A stretch of 64,000 nucleotides of DNA from Mariniblastus fucicola. Its GTDB lineage: Bacteria; Planctomycetota; Planctomycetia; Pirellulales; Pirellulaceae. Below are positions 1-8,167 of the stretch, one piece after another. Under the pieces are notes generated by a model that had not been told where the DNA came from, did not search any database, and saw only the letters and a program-made list of their open reading frames with translations. The first letter of the stretch is position 1. Each line of letters opens with the position of its first letter. The stretch spans positions 4,712,001 to 4,776,000 of the forward strand of contig NZ_CP042912.1 of NCBI RefSeq assembly GCF_008087665.1, in the 5' to 3' direction. A program made the translations under genes and the position numbers.

Positions 1-989
1 TTGCCGCGTGAGTCTTTCGAGACGCCAATCACTCGACCCGGGACAGAACGTTTGAAATCATCGCGAGTCGCAAAGAAAGCCGCATGCGGACCGCCGAACC
101 CCATCGGGACGCCGAATCGCTGGGCGCTTCCAACCACAACGTCAGCTCCCATTTCGCCGGGAGCTTTAAGAACGACCAGAGCCATCAAATCCGTTGCGAC
201 CGAGACCAGAGCGTTGTTCGCGTGAGCGGCTTCGATCAGCGGTTCGAGATCGATGACTTTTCCGGACGCACCCGGATACTGAAGCAGGGCTCCGAAGATT
301 TCATGATCGCCAACGGTTTCGGCATCGCCAAAGATCAGCTCAATGCCCATGAACTGAGCCCGCGTTTTCAGCACGTCGATGGTCTGGGCGAACACATCGT
401 TGGAAACGAAAAACTTGTTTGACTTGTTTTTTTTGTTAGCCCGTTTGCACAGAGCCATCGCTTCGGCCGCAGCGGTTGCTTCGTCGAGCAACGAGGCGTT
501 GGCGAACTCCATGCCAGTGAGGTCGATCGTCATCTGTTGAAACGCGAGCAACGATTCGAGCCGCCCCTGAGCGATCTCTGGTTGGTAGGGCGTGTAGGCT
601 GTGTACCAGCCAGGATTTTCCAGCACGTTTCGCAGGATCACGTTGGGCACGATCGTGCCGTAATAGCCTTGGCCGATGAAGGACCGCGATGGCATGTTCA
701 TTGACGCGGCGGAGTGTAATTCTTCGAGCGCATCGTGTTCACAGGTCGGGGTCGGCAGGATCGATTCGGACGGATCGAAAGCTGGATCGTTCTCCAACAG
801 CAGATCTTCTGGAATCGTGGAAGCCGTCAGATCGTCAAGCGATGATGCTCCGACAGTTTCAAGCATGATTGGCAAATCGGAATCGCGCGGGCCAATGTGG
901 CGGCGGATGAAATCACGCTTTTGCAGCAAGTCGTCCAGGGAAATTTCGTGCTCGTGGTCGTGAGTTTCAGGCTGATCTGCGATCGACAT
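1..989 (-). CDS. gcvP: Glycine dehydrogenase (decarboxylating), P protein, N-terminal 329 residues
   Basis: This is the P protein of the glycine cleavage system, the PLP enzyme that decarboxylates glycine and passes the aminomethyl group to the lipoyl arm of GcvH. The reading frame is open from the ATG at 989 to the left edge, so about one third of the usual ~950 residues is present. The N-terminus carries [10 protein letters not shown], typical of the one-chain P protein, then [20 protein letters not shown] and [12 protein letters not shown], which are strongly conserved. The PLP lysine lies in the missing C-terminal half. A Lys/Asn stretch ([10 protein letters not shown], near residue 185) is a small local insertion. 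It is the last visible gene of the gcvT-gcvH-gcvP operon, 166 bases after gcvH. The start agrees with the family, although the Shine-Dalgarno sequence is weak. Confidence 0.96.
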   Translation of the reverse strand, partial: MSIADQPETHDHEHEISLDDLLQKRDFIRRHIGPRDSDLPIMLETVGASSLDDLTASTIPEDLLLENDPAFDPSESILPTPTCEHDALEELHSAASMNMPSRSFIGQGYYGTIVPNVILRNVLENPGWYTAYTPYQPEIAQGRLESLLAFQQMTIDLTGMEFANASLLDEATAAAEAMALCKRANKKNKSNKFFVSNDVFAQTIDVLKTRAQFMGIELIFGDAETVGDHEIFGALLQYPGASGKVIDLEPLIEAAHANNALVSVATDLMALVVLKAPGEMGADVVVGSAQRFGVPMGFGGPHAAFFATRDDFKRSVPGRVIGVSKDSRG

Positions 990-1052
990 TTTTGTTCCAG
1001 AGTTTTCTTAACTGGTTGACTTGGAGAAGTTAGCTACAGCATTGCGTCGTTC

Positions 1053-1131
1053 GTTTAACGGAAAGCCGTAGGCGACTGTGCGACTGCATTTGGCAGTTCC
1101 AAACGCAGTCGCCTGTGGCTTGCCGTTAAAC
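1053..1131. repeat. REP-like palindrome, copy 1 (gcvH-gcvP gap)
   Basis: Two ~28-base arms, 1053-1080 and 1104-1131, are inverted complements with only a few mismatches. They are built on GTTTAACGGCAAGCCG followed by TAGGCGACTG. The transcript would fold into a long hairpin between gcvH and gcvP. A second copy lies at 1596-1665. Confidence 0.85.
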
Positions 1132-1155
1132 AAACAAGTGCCAACGGCCGCGCGG

Positions 1156-1545
1156 CTATTCGCTGCACTGCTTTTCGTAAGTTTCGAAGTCCATCAACTT
1201 CGACAATGAATCTTCGCTCGAAAGTTTTACTTTGATGATCCAACCCGCCGCGTATGGATCGTCGTTGAGCGTTTCAAGGTTGTCCGGCAGGTCGGTGTTG
1301 ACGGCAATGATCTCGCCATCGACAGGACTGAACATATCGCTGGTCGCTTTGACCGATTCGACTTCTCCGAACGATTCGCCAGCGGTGACGGTATCGCCGA
1401 CGTCAGGAAGATCCATGTAAACCAGGTCGGTGAGGGCTTCGACCGCGTGAGCCGAGATGCCGACAGTGGCAACTTTGTCGCCGCCTTCGTCCGCGACATT
1501 GGCCCACTCGTGAGATTCAGCAAACAGGTAGTTTTCAGGTTTCAT
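1156..1545 (-). CDS. gcvH: Glycine cleavage system H protein
   Basis: This is the lipoyl carrier of the glycine cleavage complex, shuttling the aminomethyl group between the P, T and L proteins. At 129 residues it has the normal length. The start MKPENYLFAESHEW matches the family and has a GGAG ribosome site eight bases upstream. A longer reading frame exists upstream, but it runs through the palindromic repeat and is not credible. The lipoylated lysine is K66 in the motif ESVKATSDM, followed by SPVDGEI. The gene lies between gcvT and gcvP and is flanked on both sides by the same palindrome. Confidence 0.97.
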   Translation of the reverse strand: MKPENYLFAESHEWANVADEGGDKVATVGISAHAVEALTDLVYMDLPDVGDTVTAGESFGEVESVKATSDMFSPVDGEIIAVNTDLPDNLETLNDDPYAAGWIIKVKLSSEDSLSKLMDFETYEKQCSE

Positions 1546-1595
1546 CGTGTTACTCCGTTGGTAAGTATGTTCTGTTTTTCGCTTGCGACCCGTTC

Positions 1596-1665
1596 GTTTA
1601 ACGGCAAGCCGTAGGCGACTTTGATTGGCTGATGACACGCAGTCGCCTGCGGCTTGCCGTTAAAC
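1596..1665. repeat. REP-like palindrome, copy 2 (gcvT-gcvH gap)
   Basis: This is a near-perfect inverted repeat. The left arm 1596-1620 (GTTTAACGGCAAGCCGTAGG...) pairs with the right arm 1641-1665, leaving a ~20-base loop. It ends two bases from the gcvT stop codon. Arms and spacing match copy 1 at 1053-1131, so the two are the same element family. Confidence 0.87.
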
Positions 1666-1667
1666 GA

Positions 1668-2786
1668 TCAGTCTCGTTTGTAAAACGGCAGCTGCACAAC
1701 TTCGCCGTCGTGAAACTTGCCGCGGATGTCAAACTGGACTTTCGTTCCGGGCTCAGCGAACGCGGGATCGACGTAGCCCATCGAAATGGAATTCTGAACC
1801 GTCGGAGCAAACGCTCCACTGGTGACTTCGCCGACTACGTTGCCATCGACCACGACCGGACAGTTCTCACGGGCAGCACGTTTGCCCTTAAGCACAAAGC
1901 CGACTCGCTTCCGCAAACTCTCGTCTTTGCGAGCCGCCAGAATCGCAGATCGACCGATGAACTCACGATCTTTCACGTTGATCGCAAACTTCAGGTCCGC
2001 CTGAGCCGCGTTGATGTCTTCGGTAAGCTCGTGACCGTAGAGCGGCATGGCTGCTTCGAGCCGCAATGAATCGCGAGACGCCAACCCGGAAGCACCGCCT
2101 CCGACAGCTTTGCCAAGCTCGATCAACTGGCTCCAGATCGAAACCGCTGCGTCGCCGGGAACGATCAGCTCGCAGCCATCTTCGCCCGTATAGCCGGTTC
2201 GCGAAATGATGACTTCTGCGTCGCCGATCTTTGCAACGACGCCGGTATAATAAGAAAGTGTGTCCGGGTTCAAACTGGCGATTTTTGTCACCGCTTCGTT
2301 CGCCTTCGGACCTTGCACCGCGATCATGGCGGTGGACTCAGTCCGATCGTCGATTTCGATATCGCAGCCTTGAGGCAAGTTCGATTTCAGCCACTCAACA
2401 ATTTTCGTTCGGTTGCTCGCATTGACGACCATCATGTAAAACGGCTGTTCGTCGGAATCGGCCAGGCGATAGACCAGCACGTCATCGAGAATGCAGCCGG
2501 CTTCGTTGGTCATCAGCGAATAGCGGATCTTGCCGGCGTCGATTCCGCTGACACGGCGAGTCGTCAGCGAATCAAGAAACGCTCCGACTTCCGAGCCGGA
2601 GAAATAAAGTCGGCCCATGTGCGAGACGTCGAACAGGCCGAAAGCGTTTCGCGTTTGATGGTGCTCTTCGACGATGCTGCCGTATTGAACCGGCATCGAC
2701 CAGCCGGCAAAGTCAACCATTCGTCCACCATTTTCGACATGCCAAGAAGTGAGCGGCGTGGAGAGCAAATTGCTGGTTGAACTCAC
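1668..2786 (-). CDS. gcvT: Glycine cleavage system T protein (aminomethyltransferase)
   Basis: The T protein transfers the methylene group from lipoyl-GcvH to tetrahydrofolate and releases ammonia. The reading frame reaches 2846, but a GTG at 2786 preceded by AAGGA gives a 372-residue protein starting VSSTSNLLSTPLTSWHVENG, which matches the family length and N-terminus. Visible signatures are GGRMVDFAGWSMPVQYGSI, LFDVSHMGRL, ARTGYTG-like SRTGYTGEDGCEL (folate site) and the C-terminal SGAFAPTVQNSISMGYV of the GCV_T C domain. It is the first gene of the gcvTHP operon, divergent from the methyltransferase at 3021. Confidence 0.95.
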   Translation of the reverse strand: MSSTSNLLSTPLTSWHVENGGRMVDFAGWSMPVQYGSIVEEHHQTRNAFGLFDVSHMGRLYFSGSEVGAFLDSLTTRRVSGIDAGKIRYSLMTNEAGCILDDVLVYRLADSDEQPFYMMVVNASNRTKIVEWLKSNLPQGCDIEIDDRTESTAMIAVQGPKANEAVTKIASLNPDTLSYYTGVVAKIGDAEVIISRTGYTGEDGCELIVPGDAAVSIWSQLIELGKAVGGGASGLASRDSLRLEAAMPLYGHELTEDINAAQADLKFAINVKDREFIGRSAILAARKDESLRKRVGFVLKGKRAARENCPVVVDGNVVGEVTSGAFAPTVQNSISMGYVDPAFAEPGTKVQFDIRGKFHDGEVVQLPFYKRD

Positions 2787-2877
2787 GGAAATTGTCCTTG
2801 CGTCTTCGTGGAGGCACGGATAACCGGCAGCTACATCGCCGGCCAAAAAATGACGGCGAAGTCTGTTGGTAATCCAC

Positions 2878-2898
2878 GGCCCGGATTGTGTCCGAGCC
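2878..2898 (-). promoter_or_regulatory. Leader hairpin upstream of gcvT
   Basis: On the minus strand GGCTCGGA and TCCGGGCC form an 8-bp stem (one G-U pair) around a 5-base loop, about 90 bases before the gcvT start. A second short stem (CCGGC/GCCGG) lies between it and the gene. A glycine riboswitch is common before gcvT, but I could not find its conserved core here, so a riboswitch is not claimed. Confidence 0.3.
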
Positions 2899-3020
2899 AG
2901 GGCTGACTAAAAATGTAAAAGAACCAGTCTCAATTTTATTGTTTGATCCCGGCATTGGCAACGGTCTAAACGGCTTTGCTTCGCATTCCTGTCACGGATC
3001 GATTTCGTGAATGATCCGAT

Positions 3021-3917
3021 ATGGAAGACGCTCACAAATTCAGGACCAAATCGACCGACATCGACAACGTGTTGCCGCCTGTTTCGACATGGCCGGCAGA
3101 GAAGCTTCGTCGGTTCCGCTACACGGATCTCGAGGGGAATCGAGTGCCGTTAGAGCCTGCCGAGTTTGCTCATTTTGATCCGTGGCCGCTGCCGAAACCC
3201 GTTGATCGGGAGGGGTACGCAACCGAAGAGAACTCGGATCGCTATTGGGTTTCTGGTTTGGCGGATTGGCAAAATGTTAGCAGTGCGATGGATCGTTATC
3301 TGCAAAATCCGGGAAAGCTTCGCCTGTTGGATTTCGGCTGTGCTTCAGGCCGATTTCTGCGACACGCGTTGGCCCACGCGGGAGAGCACGCGAATCTTTG
3401 GGGCAGCGATCTGGCTCCAGCCAACGCGAACTGGATCAAGCGACATTTGCCCGCCGCGATTCGGTGCGAAGTCAATTCGACGGAGCCAAAGCTCTCTTTT
3501 GAAGACGGCAGCTTCGATGTGGTGACGGCGTTTTCGGTGTTCACGCATATCGATGAGCATGAAATCGATTGGCTGTTGGAACTCGGACGAACCGTGCGGC
3601 CTGGCGGGATTTTGTATCTAACGATCCACAACGATGCGACGTGGAAAAAAGTTGCAGATCGAACTGCGACACTGAAACAGTTTGAAAACCAGAATCGGTT
3701 TGATGACAATCAGCAGATCGACGCAGAGGCTCTGGCAGGTCCGCTACCGGAAGAGCGGATGGTATTTCGCAAGAATGAAGGCGATGTTTACTACTGCAAT
3801 GTGTGGCACAGCGATGCATACATCCACCGCGAGTGGGGCCAGCATTTTGAGATCCTGCAAATCGCCGACAATGCTCACGGAAATTTCCAAACGCCGGTGA
3901 TCATGCGAAAACGGTAG
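3021..3917 (+). CDS. Class I SAM-dependent methyltransferase
   Basis: This is a 298-residue protein with a Rossmann methyltransferase domain at about residues 95-215. Motif I reads LLDFGCASGRFL (SAM-binding loop), followed by an acidic residue in GSDLAP. The post-motif region is FEDGSFDVVTAFSVFTHI, and RTVRPGGILYLTIHN is the usual strand after motif III. The N-terminal 90 residues and the C-terminal tail, which is rich in aromatic residues and His (VYYCNVWHSDAYIHREWG), are not diagnostic. The substrate cannot be read from the sequence. The fold resembles methyltransferases acting on lipids, sugars or small metabolites. It is divergent from gcvT and apparently monocistronic. Confidence 0.85.
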   Translation: MEDAHKFRTKSTDIDNVLPPVSTWPAEKLRRFRYTDLEGNRVPLEPAEFAHFDPWPLPKPVDREGYATEENSDRYWVSGLADWQNVSSAMDRYLQNPGKLRLLDFGCASGRFLRHALAHAGEHANLWGSDLAPANANWIKRHLPAAIRCEVNSTEPKLSFEDGSFDVVTAFSVFTHIDEHEIDWLLELGRTVRPGGILYLTIHNDATWKKVADRTATLKQFENQNRFDDNQQIDAEALAGPLPEERMVFRKNEGDVYYCNVWHSDAYIHREWGQHFEILQIADNAHGNFQTPVIMRKR

Positions 3918-3935
3918 AAGGCGACATAGGCCTGG

Positions 3936-3958
3936 GTGGCATAGGCTTCCAGCCTGTG
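3936..3958. repeat. Short dispersed repeat (GTGGCATAGGCTTCCAGCCT type), copy 1
   Basis: A 23-base sequence immediately after the methyltransferase gene is repeated exactly at 13132-13154, just after recA. Its core AGGCT-TCC-AGCCT is a small palindrome, and it resembles the arms of the larger palindrome at 6095-6172. Confidence 0.7.
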
Positions 3959-3973
3959 AACCGCTGAACCGCG

Positions 3974-4288
3974 TTAGCTCGTGGCGTCAAACACCCGCAC
4001 CGAAGCCCAAGATTCCTTGTTGCGTTCGATGAACGTGATGTGATCGGCCATCTCCTGATAGGCGTCGTGCGCTTCTCGGCTCTCCAGAATCACGATCAAG
4101 GCAACGTGAAACTGGTCGTCGTTGACGGGTCGATCCAAATCCGGAATCCGAGCCCCCGCATGGAGGCTGATCAAGCCTTCTCCACTTGAAAGGTACTGGT
4201 AACAGTCATCGACGAGCTTTTGAATGTTCTCGTCGCTGGGATCTTTGAGGGTGAAGAATACGGAATGAGTCAGGTGACCTTTGGACAT
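3974..4288 (-). CDS. Dabb-family (stress-responsive A/B barrel) protein
   Basis: A 104-residue protein with the dimeric alpha/beta barrel (Dabb) pattern. It begins with a histidine-containing strand HLTHSVFFTLKDPSD, continues with a helix (IQKLVDDCYQYL), then a central strand FHVALIVILESREAHDAY and the terminal HITFIERNKESWASVRVFD. These small ferredoxin-like proteins form dimers. Members range from stress proteins to polyketide cyclases, and the actual role here is unknown. It lies between the methyltransferase (convergent) and serA (same strand, 72 bases away). Confidence 0.85.
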   Translation of the reverse strand: MSKGHLTHSVFFTLKDPSDENIQKLVDDCYQYLSSGEGLISLHAGARIPDLDRPVNDDQFHVALIVILESREAHDAYQEMADHITFIERNKESWASVRVFDATS

Positions 4289-4360
4289 GGACGGAGCTTG
4301 CTATTGTTGATGTAGTAGAAAAAGTTGCGGCAGGGCACCGTAACTACGTATCGCGATCGG

Positions 4361-6025
4361 CTACGCAAGCCAGTCGGGCAAATCGCCGGCTTCCGGAAGC
4401 TGCAGCAAAATCGCGGACTCGATGCCATCCTTCTCCGTCACGCGAGCAAGTGCTTTTTCTGACGCACCCGAATCGAGATTCAACACACCAATCGCACTGC
4501 CACCGGCTTCTGTTCCCTGGCGACCGACTGCCATTTGAGCGATATTGACGTTCTCTTCGGACAGCACGCTGCCGACGTAGCCGATGATGCCCGGCACGTC
4601 CTGATGATGGAACACCAACAGGTTGCCGTCCATGAACGCTTCGGTGCGGTATTCGCCAAGTCGAATCAGACGCGGCATGTCTTTGCCGAAAACCGTGCCA
4701 CTCGCAGAACAGGTTTTGCCATCGCCAGAAACGGTGGCCGTGATCTGGCTGCTGAACGTGCCGTAAGCCGTGCTCTCTTTACGAGAAAGCTCGATGCCGC
4801 GTTCGCGACACAGCAGTTCCGCGTTGATGATATTGGCTTCATCGGTAAAATTCCGGATCAGACCCGCACAAAACGCCGACACCAAAATACGCGTGTCTTT
4901 TTCAGCGATCTCGCCCTGGAATTCAAGCTCGCAGTTCTTCAGTCCGCCGCCATGCCATTGGCCCAGCAAAATACCGAGACGATAGGCGACGTCCGCGTAG
5001 GGCCGAACGGTCTTGAGCGCGTTCGGATCCAGTGTCGTGTTCACGGCCGATTGAATTTCACCGGTGACCAAATAGTTCACCAGCAAATCGACGGCTTCCA
5101 CTGCGACACCGATTTGTGCTTCTTCGGTGCTGGCCCCAAGGTGCGGCGTGCAGAGCACGTTGTCCATTGCGAACAGCGGGCTGTCAGTGCAAGGTTCGTC
5201 GGGGTAAACGTCGAGAGCAACGCCACCGAGCTGCCCCGATTTCAGGCCTTCTTCCAAAGCGCCTTCGTCGTAGATCCCACCGCGAGCGCAGTTGATCAAG
5301 CGGGCTCCCTTTTTGATCCTGGCCACCTGTTCGGTGCTGATCAGGTTCGTCGTTTCGGGCGTCAGCGGAGTATGCACGGTCAGGTAATCGATCTCCGGCA
5401 GCATCTCGTCAACGGTGTCGACTTTCCTGATGCCCAACTCTTCGGCACGCTCACGAGACAGAAACGGATCGTAGCCGACGACTTCCATCCCAAACGCAGC
5501 GGCGCGAGCGGAGACTTCCTGTCCAATGCGACCAAGCCCAACGACTCCGAGCGTTTTGCCAAAGACTTGCGAGCCCTTGAATTTCTTGCGATCCCAGGCT
5601 CCGGCCTTCAGACTCGCATGGGCTGGAGCAAGTTTCCGCGAAAGCCCCAGCAGCAAGGCCATCGTGTGTTCGGCGGTGCTGACCGTGTTGCCGGCAGGCG
5701 TGTTCATAACGACGATGCCCAGCCGAGCCGCGGCGACTTTGTCGATGTTGTCCGTGCCGACGCCAGCGCGAACGATGGCTTTGAGTTGCGTGTTGCCTTC
5801 GAGTGACTCAGCCGTGATCTTGACGCCCGATCGGCAGACGGCTCCGTCGTATTCGGACAACGCCTGGCGAAGTTCTTCACCTGCGAGTTTGGTGCGGATG
5901 TCGTATTGAATGTTGGGAGCCGCGTCGAGTTTGGCGAGCCCTTCTTCGGCGAGGTCGTCCAGGACGATGACGCGATACGTTCCGTCGTTAGTTGCAGCGG
6001 GATTTTTTTCAGTTGCGACTGACAT
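4361..6025 (-). CDS. serA: D-3-phosphoglycerate dehydrogenase
   Basis: SerA catalyses the first step of serine synthesis, oxidising 3-phosphoglycerate to 3-phosphohydroxypyruvate with NAD. The 554-residue long form is present. It has an N-terminal substrate domain, an NAD-binding domain with GVVGLGRIGQEV, catalytic residues in VRAGVGTDNID, NCARGGIYDE (Arg) and CTPHLGASTEEAQ (His), an intervening ASB domain (about 325-470), and a C-terminal ACT domain (HHQDVPGIIGYVGSVLSEENV) that normally binds serine for feedback inhibition. The ATG at 6025 (MSVATEKNP) was chosen because the upstream extension runs through a palindromic repeat. It follows serC on the same strand with a 160-base gap, forming a serine-synthesis pair next to the gcv operon. 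Confidence 0.97.
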   Translation of the reverse strand: MSVATEKNPAATNDGTYRVIVLDDLAEEGLAKLDAAPNIQYDIRTKLAGEELRQALSEYDGAVCRSGVKITAESLEGNTQLKAIVRAGVGTDNIDKVAAARLGIVVMNTPAGNTVSTAEHTMALLLGLSRKLAPAHASLKAGAWDRKKFKGSQVFGKTLGVVGLGRIGQEVSARAAAFGMEVVGYDPFLSRERAEELGIRKVDTVDEMLPEIDYLTVHTPLTPETTNLISTEQVARIKKGARLINCARGGIYDEGALEEGLKSGQLGGVALDVYPDEPCTDSPLFAMDNVLCTPHLGASTEEAQIGVAVEAVDLLVNYLVTGEIQSAVNTTLDPNALKTVRPYADVAYRLGILLGQWHGGGLKNCELEFQGEIAEKDTRILVSAFCAGLIRNFTDEANIINAELLCRERGIELSRKESTAYGTFSSQITATVSGDGKTCSASGTVFGKDMPRLIRLGEYRTEAFMDGNLLVFHHQDVPGIIGYVGSVLSEENVNIAQMAVGRQGTEAGGSAIGVLNLDSGASEKALARVTEKDGIESAILLQLPEAGDLPDWLA

Positions 6026-6094
6026 TAAACGATTCCGGTTGGTGGTGGTGTATGTTTTGTGGTGGCGTTCAACGCCGGGACTGCATCTAACGTG

Positions 6095-6172
6095 GTGGCG
6101 GCTTCCAGCCGTCGCAGTTTGCATGAAACAATCTGCCCATCCTTCAGCCATGCGGCGGCTGGAAGCCGCCAC
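6095..6172. repeat. Palindromic repeat in the serC-serA gap
   Basis: The arms GTGGCGGCTTCCAGCCG (6095-6111) and its exact complement (6156-6172) are separated by 44 bases. A smaller hairpin, GGCGTT/AACGCC, lies just left at 6063-6075. The TTCCAGCC core is shared with the single-arm copies at 3936 and 13132. It lies wholly between serC and serA. Confidence 0.8.
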
Positions 6173-6185
6173 TACGACCATCGAC

Positions 6186-7286
6186 CTACGCTTTGGCCGC
6201 GTAATCTTTCATGAAACTCGCAAGAGCTTCCACGCCTTCGACAGGCATCGCATTGTACAACGAAGCACGAATCCCGCCGACGCTGCGATGTCCTTTAAGC
6301 GTCGTCATTCCCGCGTCAGCCGCTTTGGCGACAAAGTCCGCGTCTTGCTCTGGCGTCGGCAGCTTGAAGACAACATTCATGATCGAACGATCGGCAACGT
6401 CGGCCGCATGGCCTGTGTAGAATCCTTCGCTTGAGTCGATAATGTCGTAGATCATTTTCGACTTGGCAACATTCTGCTTCTCCATCGCCTCAAGTCCGCC
6501 AATCTCTTCCTCCAGCCACTTGCAAACCAGGCCGGTAACATAGATTCCGAATGACGGTGGTGTGTTGAATCGCGAACCGCCCGCAGAATGTTTTGCGTAG
6601 CTGAGATAGCTCGGCAAGTCGCCGCTGCGTTCGACCAGATCTTTGCGAACGACGACGACCGTGACTCCCGCCACGCCAGCGTTCTTTTGAGCACAAGCGT
6701 AGAACAACCCGTACTTTGAAACGTCGACAGGGCGACAAAGAATGTCAGATGACATGTCGGCGACGATCGGCACGTCGCCTGTTTCAGGCAACTGTGCAAA
6801 CTGAACTCCCTGAATCGTTTCGTTGGAAGTCAGATGCACATAGGCCGCGTCCGATGTCAGCGAAAGTTCAGACTGCTGCGGGATTCGGTTGTAGTTTGAG
6901 TCCGCGGCATCAAAGGCCACGTTCAGGTTCCCATAGTGCCGAACTTCTCCAGCACTTTTCTTGCCCCACGAACCGGTTTGAATGTAGTCCGCGGTTTGGC
7001 TGGAGTCAGTGATCAGGTTCGCGGGGATCATGACGTTTTGCAGTGCACCGCCGCCTTGCAGGAACAGCACTTCGTAGTCGTCCGGAATATTCATCACGCG
7101 TCGAATGCGAGCGTCCGCGTCTTCGATGACTTTGTCGAAGTCTTTGCTGCGATGGCTGATTTCGAGCACGCTACTGCCAACGCCGGGCAGCGAAAGCATC
7201 TCGTCGCGAATCTGTTCGAGGACGGGAACCGGCAGAACCGCGGGGCCTGCTGAAAAATTGTAAACGCGTGAAACGGTGGTGGTCAT
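6186..7286 (-). CDS. serC: Phosphoserine aminotransferase
   Basis: SerC converts 3-phosphohydroxypyruvate and glutamate to 3-phosphoserine and 2-oxoglutarate, the step after SerA. The protein is 366 residues, the normal size for this class V PLP aminotransferase. It starts MTTTVSRVYNFSAGPAVLP, with NFSAGPA conserved, then SVLEISHRSKDF, FLQGGGALQNVMIPANL, and the PLP lysine in YACAQKNAGVAG. GHRSVGGIRASLYNAMP near the C-terminus is the phosphate-binding segment. The ATG at 7286 fits the family; the upstream extension has no similarity. SerC and serA are transcribed together with serC first. Confidence 0.97.
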   Translation of the reverse strand: MTTTVSRVYNFSAGPAVLPVPVLEQIRDEMLSLPGVGSSVLEISHRSKDFDKVIEDADARIRRVMNIPDDYEVLFLQGGGALQNVMIPANLITDSSQTADYIQTGSWGKKSAGEVRHYGNLNVAFDAADSNYNRIPQQSELSLTSDAAYVHLTSNETIQGVQFAQLPETGDVPIVADMSSDILCRPVDVSKYGLFYACAQKNAGVAGVTVVVVRKDLVERSGDLPSYLSYAKHSAGGSRFNTPPSFGIYVTGLVCKWLEEEIGGLEAMEKQNVAKSKMIYDIIDSSEGFYTGHAADVADRSIMNVVFKLPTPEQDADFVAKAADAGMTTLKGHRSVGGIRASLYNAMPVEGVEALASFMKDYAAKA

Positions 7287-7376
7287 TGAGCGTCCAGTGT
7301 GTGGCCAAATTGTCGCGAAGCTGTTCTGACGCAGGCCAGAACGATTGGGCAATGGTTGGATCGCAGGAGGCATAAA

Positions 7377-7445
7377 ATGTTCGCCGCGAAACGATTGCTT
7401 TTGCCCGAAAGTTTACCGCTTGGGCGAATATTTAAAAGTACTTGA
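7377..7445 (+). CDS. Possible 22-residue small protein or leader peptide
   Basis: ATG at 7377 follows AGGAGG with ideal six-base spacing, better than most annotated genes nearby. The frame encodes MFAAKRLLLPESLPLGRIFK plus two residues and then TGA. It lies in the 294-base divergent gap between serC and thpR, on the thpR strand. The peptide is basic and has no recognised family. The strong ribosome site is the only support; it could be translated or be chance. Confidence 0.3.
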   Translation: MFAAKRLLLPESLPLGRIFKST

Positions 7446-7580
7446 CGCTAACGCCCATCACGCGACCTGTGTTTGCAGAATGAAGGCAACTAAGCCCCGA
7501 TTGCAAGTTGAGCTTTTGAATTACCGATGTGGCGGGCTTTTGCTACGATGTGAAGTTTTCTGCCCTCGCTTCGATCCACC

Positions 7581-8153
7581 ATGGCCAAAATCCGGACTTT
7601 TATTGCCGTCTACGCTTCACAAAAAATCAACAGCAACGTCGCCCGACTGATTGAGCGGTTCGGTGCGTTTTCTCGAGAGGTGAACTGGATCCCGGAAGAC
7701 AATCTGCACCTGACGTTGAATTTTGTCGGTGAGATTAACGATCGTGAGGTTCCAGAGTTCTGTTCGGACGCTGCGGAATTTATCTCGCAGTTCGAACCGT
7801 TTGATTTGGTGCTTGGCGGACTGGACGGTTTTCCTTCTTTGGAAAATCCAAAAACGATCTGGATTGGCGCTGAAGAAGGCGGTGATGAGATGGCTTTGAT
7901 TTCGCGTGAGATCACCAAGTTTCTTCGTGACTGGAGTCTGGGGAAGTCACGTTTTGAATTCGCGCCGCATATGACGATCGGACGTGTCAAAAAAGGCACG
8001 AACTTTCCGCCGGAGTTGGCGACGCTGTTGCATCGACATCGAAATCACGACGCAGGCTCGTGTCATATCGATCGCGTGAAAATCTGTTCAAGCACGTTCG
8101 AAGGCGGTAGACCGCAGTACGCTTCGATGGCCACGATTGAACTGGAAGGGTAA
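7581..8153 (+). CDS. thpR: RNA 2',3'-cyclic phosphodiesterase (LigT/ThpR family)
   Basis: A 190-residue 2H phosphoesterase. Its two catalytic HxT motifs are HLTLNFVGE (about residue 48) and HMTIGRVKK (about residue 130), the hallmark of the family that opens 2',3'-cyclic phosphates at RNA ends. Other conserved pieces are FIAVYAS at the N-terminus and IDRVKICSSTF near the C-terminus. The length is typical. No obvious Shine-Dalgarno precedes the ATG. The gene converges on the desulfurase fusion with only 14 bases between stop codons. Confidence 0.9.
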   Translation: MAKIRTFIAVYASQKINSNVARLIERFGAFSREVNWIPEDNLHLTLNFVGEINDREVPEFCSDAAEFISQFEPFDLVLGGLDGFPSLENPKTIWIGAEEGGDEMALISREITKFLRDWSLGKSRFEFAPHMTIGRVKKGTNFPPELATLLHRHRNHDAGSCHIDRVKICSSTFEGGRPQYASMATIELEG

Positions 8154-8167
8154 CGGACCTGTCGGAC

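Noticed and set aside
2787-3020. Glycine riboswitch before gcvT
   Set aside because: The position invites it, but I could not find the conserved aptamer core or a tandem arrangement; only generic hairpins are visible. An Infernal search with the glycine riboswitch model would settle it.
4535-5806. A 423-codon plus-strand open frame
   Set aside because: It lies wholly antisense to serA, which is certain; the translation has no family features.
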